This document shows positions 1-5,320 of a DNA stretch of 5,935 bases, one piece after another. The notes under the pieces were generated by a model. That model did not search any database and had not been told where the DNA came from. It was given only the letters and a program-made list of their open reading frames with translations. Both the position numbers and the translations under genes were made by a program. The stretch spans positions 1-5,935 of the forward strand of contig JALTMR010000199.1 in assembly GCA_027001525.1 (NCBI GenBank), given 5' to 3'. This DNA is from Gammaproteobacteria bacterium (GTDB lineage Bacteria > Pseudomonadota > Gammaproteobacteria > Tenderiales > Tenderiaceae). The number at the start of each line of letters is the position of its first letter. Positions within the stretch are counted from its first letter, which is position 1.

Positions 1-95
1 AGCTTGAGTTGCTGGTGCAGGGAGAGGGCGGCGAGGGCCAGAATAAGCAGGGTGGCCACGGTGATGTCGAACCAGCTGAGGGAGATGATATTCAT
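1..95 (-). CDS. fetB: FetB-like (YbbM/UPF0014) ABC transporter permease, N-terminal fragment
   Basis: Only the first 31 codons are inside the window; the gene continues past the left edge. The visible protein begins MNIISLSWFDITVATLLILA and is strongly hydrophobic, as expected for a first membrane helix. The ISLSW-type opening followed by a leucine-rich helix resembles the UPF0014 family, to which E. coli FetB belongs. The ATG is at 95-93, with a GGAG ribosome binding site 8 nt upstream. The gene lies 96 nt downstream of a FetA-like ATPase on the same strand, and this pairing is the main support. FetAB of E. coli is a plasma-membrane ABC transporter implicated in iron export and peroxide resistance; applying that substrate here is inference. 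With so little sequence, another small permease partner of the ATPase cannot be excluded. Confidence 0.7.
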   Translation of the reverse strand, partial: MNIISLSWFDITVATLLILALAALSLHQQLK

Positions 96-125
96 TGCGG
101 GGGCTCCAGGTACATTGTCAGCCTC

Positions 126-185
126 TTTTTGTCGTGTCGCCGCGCCTTGCCATGAGAACTGGCAGACCAACTGACGCGACAAAAA
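126..185. repeat. Imperfect 13-bp inverted repeat with an inner hairpin between fetA and fetB
   Basis: The arm at 126-138 (TTTTTGTCGTGTC) pairs with 173-185 (GACGCGACAAAAA) at 12 of 13 positions, with T/G at the remaining pair (135/176). Inside, TGCCA (148-152) pairs with TGGCA (160-164) around a 7-nt loop. In the fetAB transcript the U tract comes before the stem and the A tract after it, so this is not an ordinary intrinsic terminator. It could be an intercistronic RNA structure that sets the fetA:fetB ratio or protects the fetA 3' end, or a protein-binding inverted repeat. No function can be read from the sequence alone. Confidence 0.55.
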
Positions 186-191
186 AGGGCA

Positions 192-782
192 CTAGGGTGT
201 CAGCTGTCCGTTCAGCAAGGCAAAGCGGCGTTGGGCGATGCGCTGTGCCTGCTGCGGATCGTGGCTGATCCACAACACCGGGGCCTGCTGATGCTGGCGG
301 TAGTGTTGAATCAGTGCCTCGACGCGGAGCGTGTTCTCATGGTCGAGATTGGCGCTGGCCTCGTCCAGCAGCAGCGCATCGGGTCGGTAACTGAGCAGCC
401 GCAACAGTGCCAGGCGCTGTTTCTCGCCGCTGGAGAGGCGGGCGATTTCCCAGTTCAGTACATCGTCCTCAAAACCCAGTCGTTGCAGATAGTCGTTGTC
501 AGTTGCCTTGAAATGGGGTCCGACCACATCGAACCACCACTGGCTCTCTGCCGGCAGCAGGCCCACCAGCTGGCGCCAGCGTGGCGCGGGTGTGGCTGAT
601 TGGGATCGCTTGTCCAGCAGCACCTCGCCGCTGTGCGGGTCGAGGTCGGCGATGGCACGTAGCAGCAACGATTTGCCCGAACCGGAGGCCCCTCCAACGG
701 CGACGCATTCGCCGGGCCGGACGGTTAAATCGATGGGGCCAATATGGCGGCAACGCAGTTGCTGGAGTGTAAGTGTGGGCAT
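192..782 (-). CDS. fetA: FetA-like (YbbL) ABC transporter ATP-binding protein
   Basis: Cytoplasmic ATPase subunit of a small ABC transporter, about 196 aa against roughly 225 for E. coli FetA. Visible motifs are Walker A GGASGSGKS (residues 30-38), signature LSSGEKQR (116-123), Walker B ALLLDE (136-141) followed by a D-loop (SANLD), and switch His in WISHD (171-175). The C-terminal pattern VLWISHD closely resembles FetA VLWVTHD. The region that should hold the Q-loop glutamine reads VGLLPAESQWW (73-83), so the usual Gln aligns with Ala78 or Glu79. I chose the ATG at 782. A TTG at 830 would add 16 residues, but they do not look like this family, and a putative promoter lies between the two starts. 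The ribosome binding site is weak (GAG about 8 nt upstream). The gene is followed by the FetB-like permease. An iron substrate is inference from the family. Confidence 0.82.
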   Translation of the reverse strand: MPTLTLQQLRCRHIGPIDLTVRPGECVAVGGASGSGKSLLLRAIADLDPHSGEVLLDKRSQSATPAPRWRQLVGLLPAESQWWFDVVGPHFKATDNDYLQRLGFEDDVLNWEIARLSSGEKQRLALLRLLSYRPDALLLDEASANLDHENTLRVEALIQHYRQHQQAPVLWISHDPQQAQRIAQRRFALLNGQLTP

Positions 783-808
783 GAGGGCTACTCGAAAATG
801 GTCGGAGC

Positions 809-838
809 AGTTTACGGGGGGTGTTGCCAATTTGTGAA
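809..838 (-). promoter_or_regulatory. Putative sigma-70 promoter for fetAB
   Basis: On the minus strand, a -35 box TTCACA (838-833, 5 of 6 to consensus) and a -10 box TAAACT (814-809, 4 of 6) are separated by 18 bp. Transcription would start near 802, about 20 nt before the ATG at 782 and downstream of the alternative TTG start. It sits just after the amtB terminator, where a separate promoter for fetAB is expected. Short matches like this occur by chance, so the call is tentative. Confidence 0.4.
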
Positions 839-859
839 GAAATTGTGCCGTTGGCGGAC

Positions 860-886
860 AAAAAAACGCCCGGACGGAGCCGGGCG
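860..886 (-). terminator. Intrinsic terminator of the glnK-amtB operon
   Basis: On the minus strand, a perfect 7-bp GC stem (CGCCCGG at 886-880 with CCGGGCG at 873-867), with a 6-nt loop, is followed directly by seven T residues (866-860). It lies 38 nt past the amtB stop codon. It would separate glnK-amtB transcription from the co-directional fetAB genes. On the plus strand there is no T tract after the stem, so it should act in one direction only. Confidence 0.9.
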
Positions 887-924
887 CTTGTTACGGGTGC
901 TGCGTCTGTCGCAGTGCCGTGAGC

Positions 925-2196
925 TTACTTGTTACCGCGATTGAACTCGGGGTAGGCTTCCAGGCCGCACTCGGAGAGGTCGACACCGTCGTACTCTTCC
1001 TCTTCGCTAACGCGAATGCCCATAATGGCCTTCAGCGCTAACCAGACGGCCAGACTGACACCGAATACCCAGACGAAAATAGTCAGGCCGCCGGCGATCT
1101 GGCCCACAAAGCTGGCATCGCTGTTGGTCAGCGGTACAGCCAGCAGACCCCAGATGCCCACAACGCCGTGGACAGAGATGGCACCGACAGGATCGTCGAT
1201 CTTCAGCTTGTCGAGCCCGACGATGGAGAAAACCACGAGGGTACCGCCCACGGCGCCGATGATGGTGGCCATCAGCGGTGTTGGGGTATCCGGTCCGGCA
1301 GTAATAGCAACCAGGCCAGCCAGTGCGCCGTTACAGGCCATGGTCAGATCCGCCTTGCCGAACAGCAGGCGAGCGGCGATCAAGGCGGCAATGACGCCAC
1401 CGGCTGCTGCTGCATTGGTGTTAAGGAAGACCATGGCAACCGCGTTAGCGTTGCTGATATCGCCCAATTTCAGTACAGAACCGCCGTTGAAACCGAACCA
1501 GCCCATCCACAGGATGAAAGTACCCAGCGCCACTAAAGGCATGTTGGCACCAGGGATGGGGTGGACTTCGCCGTTGGGGCCGTATTTGCCTTTACGAGGA
1601 CCAAGGACCAGCACACCGGCCAGCGCCGCTGCAGCACCTGCCATGTGAACAATGCCGGAACCTGCAAAATCGAGGAAGCCGAGGTCACCCAGGTTGTAGA
1701 GGCCGAATACATCCTGACCGCCCCAGGTCCACATGCCTTCCATGGGATAGATAAAGCCGGTCATGACCACGGCGAAAGCCAGGAATGCCCACAGCTTCAT
1801 GCGCTCGGCAACCGCACCGGAGACGATGGACATGGCTGTTGCCACGAACACCACCTGAAAGAAAAAGTCAGATGCGCCGGAGTAGACGGCGCCCCCTTCA
1901 AACCCCTCCTCAGCTGAGGAAGCCAGCGCGTCAGCTACCAGAGACTCGCCGCCGGCAATGCCGGAGAGGAACCAGGTGCTGTCGTACATGATGGCGTAGC
2001 CACAGACCAGATACATGGTGCAGGCGATGGCGAACAGCGCCACGTTTTTGGTCAGAATTTCTGTTGTGTTTTTGGAGCGAACCAGGCCCGCTTCCAGCAT
2101 GGAGAAGCCCGCGGCCATCCACATCACGAGTGCGCCACACACCAGAAAGTAAAAGGTGTCCATGGCGTATTGCAGTTGAAATATATTGCTTTCCAT
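925..2196 (-). CDS. amtB: Ammonium transporter, Amt family
   Basis: Inner-membrane ammonium channel of 423 aa, hydrophobic throughout, consistent with the usual 11 helices of the Amt/MEP/Rh family. Expected functional residues by alignment with E. coli AmtB: Phe gate F113 (in FFFQ) and F236 (in GWFGFNGGS), recruitment-site W158 and S240, D176 (LDFAGS), and the twin pore histidines H184 (GIVHMAG) and H343 (SVHGVVGIWG). The C-terminal tail EEEEYDGVDLSECGLEAYPEF corresponds to the cytoplasmic segment that contacts GlnK. Unlike E. coli AmtB there is no cleaved signal peptide: the protein opens MESNIFQLQYAMDTFYFLVC and enters the first helix with MWMAAGFSMLEAGLVRSKN, as in the marine Amt subtype. 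The start has AGGAG about 10 nt upstream. It lies 20 nt after glnK in the same operon and shares its nitrogen-regulated promoter. Confidence 0.96.
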   Translation of the reverse strand: MESNIFQLQYAMDTFYFLVCGALVMWMAAGFSMLEAGLVRSKNTTEILTKNVALFAIACTMYLVCGYAIMYDSTWFLSGIAGGESLVADALASSAEEGFEGGAVYSGASDFFFQVVFVATAMSIVSGAVAERMKLWAFLAFAVVMTGFIYPMEGMWTWGGQDVFGLYNLGDLGFLDFAGSGIVHMAGAAAALAGVLVLGPRKGKYGPNGEVHPIPGANMPLVALGTFILWMGWFGFNGGSVLKLGDISNANAVAMVFLNTNAAAAGGVIAALIAARLLFGKADLTMACNGALAGLVAITAGPDTPTPLMATIIGAVGGTLVVFSIVGLDKLKIDDPVGAISVHGVVGIWGLLAVPLTNSDASFVGQIAGGLTIFVWVFGVSLAVWLALKAIMGIRVSEEEEYDGVDLSECGLEAYPEFNRGNK

Positions 2197-2216
2197 TATT
2201 CCGGGTCTCCTGAATT

Positions 2217-2558
<342 letters not shown>

Positions 2559-2634
2559 TTACTCCTCCAGAAAGTGCTTTGTTGGGGCAATGCCTCACAC
2601 TCGCACAAATTAAATCGACTCGTGGCCCCAAAAA

Positions 2635-2650
2635 AGCATTAGTTGTGCCA
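2635..2650 (-). promoter_or_regulatory. Sigma-54 (RpoN) -24/-12 promoter of glnK-amtB
   Basis: The minus strand reads TGGCACAACTAATGCT from 2650 to 2635, close to the consensus TGGCAC-N5-TTGCW. The invariant GG (2649-2648) and GC (2637-2636) are exactly 10 nt apart, the spacing sigma-54 requires. Transcription would start near 2624, giving a leader of about 70 nt before the glnK ATG. Sigma-54 promoters need an AAA+ activator, which fits the NtrC-like sites found upstream. Confidence 0.88.
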
Positions 2651-2712
2651 ATTGTTAAATATTTGGTTTTTCAGGAGGTTATAGAAAACTGAAGAGGGGG
2701 AGGGTGGTGCAG

Positions 2713-2729
2713 TGCACTGTTTTGGGATT
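2713..2729 (-). promoter_or_regulatory. Weak second NtrC-like site
   Basis: A perfect half-site TGCACT (2713-2718) is followed, after 5 nt, by GGGATT, which matches only 2 of 6 positions of the partner half RGTGCA. Its centre at 2721 is about 97 bp upstream of the predicted start and 32 bp (three helical turns) from the stronger site, the same spacing as the paired NtrC enhancer sites of E. coli glnA. The call depends mainly on this spacing; the sequence match alone is poor. Confidence 0.4.
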
Positions 2730-2744
2730 TAGATGCAAACTATA

Positions 2745-2761
2745 AGCACTTTTTTGGTGCA
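2745..2761 (-). promoter_or_regulatory. NtrC (GlnG) enhancer site
   Basis: The minus strand reads TGCACCAAAAAAGTGCT from 2761 to 2745, matching 11 of the 12 specified positions of the NtrC dyad TGCACY-N5-RGTGCA. The centre is about 129 bp upstream of the predicted glnK transcription start, a typical enhancer distance for a sigma-54 promoter. It is also only about 77 bp upstream of the ubiK ATG on the opposite strand, so it could influence that promoter too, although nothing visible shows this. Confidence 0.75.
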
Positions 2762-2827
2762 CTATGGCGCTATGCCACAAGGTGGGTGAAATAACGTAAA
2801 CTTGGTCTCATCTTAACGAATGAGGCT

Positions 2828-2833
2828 GGAGAG
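2828..2833 (+). promoter_or_regulatory. Ribosome binding site that fixes the ubiK start
   Basis: GGAGAG lies 4 nt before the ATG at 2838 and downstream of the alternative ATG at 2820. The nearer start is therefore the one likely used, which matches the conserved N-terminus of the family. Confidence 0.7.
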
Positions 2834-2837
2834 AGTG

Positions 2838-3095
2838 ATGGATCCAAAAATTCTGGACGATTTGGCAAAGAAGCTGGCAGACAGCGTCCCTGGTGGTCTT
2901 AAAGACCTGCAGTCAGACATGGAGAAGAATTTTCATGCGGTGTTGCAAAGCGCTTTCAATCGCATGAATCTGGTCACACGAGAGGAGTTTGAGGTGCAGA
3001 CCGCGCTGTTGGAACGGACGCGCACCAAATTGGATGAATTGGCCAAACAGGTGGCCAATATGGAGCAAAACAATAAGGACTCTGGGGGATCTTAG
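2838..3095 (+). CDS. ubiK: Ubiquinone biosynthesis accessory factor UbiK (YqiC, BMFP family)
   Basis: A small 85-aa, mostly helical protein. UbiK assists aerobic ubiquinone biosynthesis, acting with UbiJ as a lipid-associated trimeric accessory factor. The sequence aligns well with E. coli YqiC: MDPKILDDLAKKL matches the N-terminal amphipathic helix, and NLVTREEFEVQTALLERTR (44-62) matches the hallmark DLVSREEFDVQ region. The C-terminal part (about 49-77) has heptad-like Leu/Val/Met spacing consistent with the family's coiled coil. The tail after residue 77 is shorter than in E. coli. I chose the ATG at 2838, which has GGAGAG just upstream and begins with the conserved MDPK. An in-frame ATG at 2820 would add six residues and has no ribosome binding site. 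It is transcribed divergently from glnK, with comM downstream. Confidence 0.93.
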   Translation: MDPKILDDLAKKLADSVPGGLKDLQSDMEKNFHAVLQSAFNRMNLVTREEFEVQTALLERTRTKLDELAKQVANMEQNNKDSGGS

Positions 3096-3107
3096 GTCGC
3101 CTGTACG

Positions 3108-3137
3108 GCCTGGCACTGGTTTCCCAGGCGCGTTTTC
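3108..3137 (+). terminator. Possible weak terminator after ubiK
   Basis: GCCTGG (3108-3113) pairs with CCAGGC (3124-3129) around a 10-nt loop, followed after GCG by TTTTCTTC. The stem is only 6 bp and the T tract is short and offset, so it may terminate partially or not at all. It occupies much of the 91-bp gap between ubiK and comM. Confidence 0.4.
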
Positions 3138-3186
3138 TTCAGTGGTAAATCTCAAGGATTGAGAGTGAATTTCGAAAGGATTCGAT

Positions 3187-4695
3187 ATGTCATTAGCCGT
3201 TGTCTACAGTCGAGCGGGTGCGGGGATCGATGCTCCGCTGGTCACCGTTGAAGTACACCTGGCCAATGGGTTGCCGGGCCTCTCCATTGTGGGGCTGCCC
3301 GAGACGGCCGTCAAAGAGAGCAAGGATCGCGTCCGTGGTGCACTGCTCAATAGCCAGTTCGATTTTCCTGCCCGTCGCATTACCATCAACCTAGCCCCCG
3401 CCGACCTGCCCAAAGACGGCGGGCGTTTTGATCTCCCCATTGCCATCGGCATTCTGGCCGCTTCGGGCCAGATTCCCGTCAACAAGTTAAACCAGTACGA
3501 ATTTGTCGGGGAGCTGGCACTGGGTGGCCAGCTGCGCGCCATTGCCGGTACCTTGCCGGTTGCCTTGCAGTGCCACAGGGCGGGTCGGGCACTGGTGCTG
3601 CCCGGGGCTAATGCGGATGAGGCCAGCCTGGCAGCCGGGGCCACGGTGCTGGGGGCGACACACCTGCTCGATATCTGTGCCCATTTTAATGGGGTGAAGA
3701 TAATGGATGGCCATGTTGCCAGGCTGGTACGACGAGGTGCTGAGACCATGCCCGATCTGGCTGACGTGCGCGGTCAGCCCCATGCCCGGCGGGCGCTGGA
3801 AATTGCTGCGGCCGGCGGGCATTCGCTGCTGTTGGTGGGCCCCCCCGGGACAGGAAAAACCATGCTCGCCAGTCGCCTGCCCGGCATTTTGCCTCCCATG
3901 AGCGAGGAGGAGGCGCTGGAGAGTGCGGCGGTGCTGTCGATCAGTCCGGCGGGATTCAACGTGGAGCATTGGCAGCGGCGCCCATTTCGCTCGCCTCACC
4001 ACACGGCTTCAGCCGTGGCGCTGGTGGGTGGGGGGAGCATTCCAAAACCGGGTGAAATATCACTGGCCCACCGCGGGGTGCTGTTTCTCGATGAGCTGCC
4101 GGAATTTGATCGTAAGGTGCTGGAGGTGATGCGCGGGCCACTGGAGTCGGGCAAGGTCACCATCTCCCGGGCCGCCAGGCAGGCCGAGTTTCCCGCCCAG
4201 TTTCAACTGGTGGCGGCAATGAACCCTTGTCCGTGCGGACACCTGGGGGCGGCCAATGGGCGTTGCCGCTGCACCACTGAGCAGGTGCAGCGCTATCGCG
4301 CAAAGATATCGGGCCCGATCCTTGATCGCATCGATATGCACATCGAAGTCCCCCTGTTGCCGCGGGAGGTATTGATCGAGCCGGATGCGGGAGAGGCAGA
4401 AAACAGCGCCACGGTTAAAGCCCGGGTGAGTCAGGTGCGGTTGGTACAGCTGCGCCGGGCGAATAAGCCCAACCACCAGCTAAGCGGCCCGGAGGTGGAG
4501 CAGTTCTGCCCCCTGGATGATGAGGGGCGTCGTTTGATTGGGCAGGCCATAGAGAAGCTGGGCCTGTCGGCAAGGGCCTTTCACCGCATATTGAAGGTGG
4601 CGCGAACTATCTCTGACCTGGCCGACAGCGAGGCGATATCGGTAGCCCATCTGAGCGAAGCCATCTCCTACCGTCGCCTGGATCGGCGCTTATAG
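3187..4695 (+). CDS. comM: ComM/YifB, AAA+ helicase (Mg-chelatase-like) for natural transformation
   Basis: Cytoplasmic hexameric AAA+ ATPase of 502 aa, the usual length of ComM. In Haemophilus and Vibrio, ComM extends recombination of imported DNA by branch migration during natural transformation. The N-terminal ChlI-type domain (about 1-170) contains the hallmark GLPGLSIVGLPETAVKESKD (28-47) and NLAPADLPKDGGRFDLPIA. The AAA+ core (about 190-400) has Walker A GPPGTGKT (218-225), Walker B LFLDE (299-303) and a probable arginine finger R381 in GPILDRID. Cysteines in CPCG (348-351) and CRC (360-362) form the conserved four-Cys group. The C-terminal Mg_chelatase_C domain follows to the end. Despite Pfam names it is not the magnesium chelatase of chlorophyll synthesis. 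The start has AAAGGA about 6 nt upstream. The gene looks intact; it is also found in bacteria not known to be transformable, so competence is not proven. Confidence 0.95.
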   Translation: MSLAVVYSRAGAGIDAPLVTVEVHLANGLPGLSIVGLPETAVKESKDRVRGALLNSQFDFPARRITINLAPADLPKDGGRFDLPIAIGILAASGQIPVNKLNQYEFVGELALGGQLRAIAGTLPVALQCHRAGRALVLPGANADEASLAAGATVLGATHLLDICAHFNGVKIMDGHVARLVRRGAETMPDLADVRGQPHARRALEIAAAGGHSLLLVGPPGTGKTMLASRLPGILPPMSEEEALESAAVLSISPAGFNVEHWQRRPFRSPHHTASAVALVGGGSIPKPGEISLAHRGVLFLDELPEFDRKVLEVMRGPLESGKVTISRAARQAEFPAQFQLVAAMNPCPCGHLGAANGRCRCTTEQVQRYRAKISGPILDRIDMHIEVPLLPREVLIEPDAGEAENSATVKARVSQVRLVQLRRANKPNHQLSGPEVEQFCPLDDEGRRLIGQAIEKLGLSARAFHRILKVARTISDLADSEAISVAHLSEAISYRRLDRRL

Positions 4696-4696
4696 T

Positions 4697-4716
4697 CCCG
4701 CCCCTTTCCGGGCGGG
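4697..4716 (+). terminator. GC-rich hairpin after comM, doubtful terminator
   Basis: CCCGCCC (4697-4703) pairs perfectly with GGGCGGG (4710-4716) around a 6-nt loop, starting 2 nt after the comM stop codon. No T tract follows in either direction, so it may be a pause or mRNA 3'-end structure instead of a full terminator. Some read-through into the downstream FliL-like gene is possible. Confidence 0.4.
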
Positions 4717-4791
4717 GCGCTTAACTAATCCCCGGTCGCTGCCGAAGAGGTAGGTGACACTCGTTAACTCATCTAGACAGAAGGCAAGCGC

Positions 4792-5247
4792 ATGAAACAA
4801 TTCATCGCCATAGCAATACTGATATGGAGCAGCGCTGCGGCCGCCTCAGGCGGTGGTGGTGGCGGAGGGGGGGCAGTGAATGGTGCCCATAACTACTATC
4901 CACTCAACCCGCCATTTGTCGTCAATCTGCGTGATGGGGACCGTTTGCGTTTTATGCAGGCCGCCATCCAGGTGATGACCTACGACACCGCCGTGATTGC
5001 CGCACTGGAAAAGCACTCGGCCCCTATTCGCAATGCCATTTTGTTGCTGCTCTCTGATCAATCGGTCAGCGTGATGCACGATGTCAAAAAGCGTACCGAA
5101 ATTCAGCACGAAGTGCTGTTGGCTGTGCAGGAGGTGTTGGATAAATACGCCGGTATTTCCAACGCAGGCCGGGTGGAAGATGCCGAAGGCCACAGCCATC
5201 CGTCAGGGGTGCAGGAGCTCTACTTTACCGATCTCGTTGTCCAGTAA
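4792..5247 (+). CDS. Exported FliL-domain protein of unknown role
   Basis: A 151-aa protein starting with a likely signal peptide: a Lys, a hydrophobic run IAIAILIW (5-12) and a probable signal peptidase I site around AAA-S (16-19), so the mature protein should be periplasmic. Eight consecutive glycines (20-27) follow as a flexible linker. The remainder resembles the FliL domain: PLNPPFVVNL (37-46), then RFMQAAIQVMTYD (53-65), then APIRNAILLLLSDQS (77-91), and the typical ending ELYFTDLVVQ (142-151). Flagellar FliL is an inner-membrane protein around the stator; here the N-terminus looks cleavable, though it could remain as an anchor. No flagellar gene is visible nearby, so a motility role is not supported. 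The ribosome binding site AGAAGG lies 7 nt before the ATG. It follows comM by 96 bp and ends before a strong terminator. Confidence 0.82.
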   Translation: MKQFIAIAILIWSSAAAASGGGGGGGGAVNGAHNYYPLNPPFVVNLRDGDRLRFMQAAIQVMTYDTAVIAALEKHSAPIRNAILLLLSDQSVSVMHDVKKRTEIQHEVLLAVQEVLDKYAGISNAGRVEDAEGHSHPSGVQELYFTDLVVQ

Positions 5248-5264
5248 ACATTTTCTTTCGGCGT

Positions 5265-5305
5265 AAAAAACCGCGTAGGGGAGCATCTCCTCTACGCGGT
5301 TTTTT
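5265..5305. terminator. Strong bidirectional intrinsic terminator
   Basis: A 19-bp stem (5265-5283 with 5287-5305) closes on a 3-nt loop. The only imperfection is one G/T pair at 5279/5291. The stem starts with six A and ends with six T, so both the plus-strand FliL-like transcript and the minus-strand methyltransferase transcript get a GC-rich hairpin followed by a U tract. It lies 18 nt after the FliL-like stop and 16 nt after the methyltransferase stop, as expected for shared termination of convergent genes. Confidence 0.93.
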
Positions 5306-5320
5306 GACGAGTGCCATCTG

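Noticed and set aside
783..830. Upstream TTG start extending fetA by 16 residues
   Set aside because: The extra residues are unlike the start of ABC ATPases, no ribosome binding site precedes the TTG, and a plausible promoter -10 box lies downstream of it.
1016..1648. Long plus-strand open frame opposite amtB (210 codons)
   Set aside because: It is antisense to a well-supported ammonium transporter, and its low-complexity Pro/Ala/Thr translation is a typical shadow of GC-rich coding DNA. No ribosome binding site or family resemblance was seen.
2711..2718. Short palindrome AGTGCACT as a separate operator
   Set aside because: Eight bases is too short to call alone, and its right half is already used in the weak NtrC-like site.
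3204..3749. Minus-strand open frame of 181 codons opposite comM
   Set aside because: It is the antisense shadow of the highly conserved N-terminal part of ComM and has no recognisable domain.
3187..4695. ComM as a magnesium chelatase subunit of chlorophyll synthesis
   Set aside because: The N-terminal ChlI-type domain, length and four-Cys pattern fit the ComM/YifB family; no chlorophyll genes are seen in the window.
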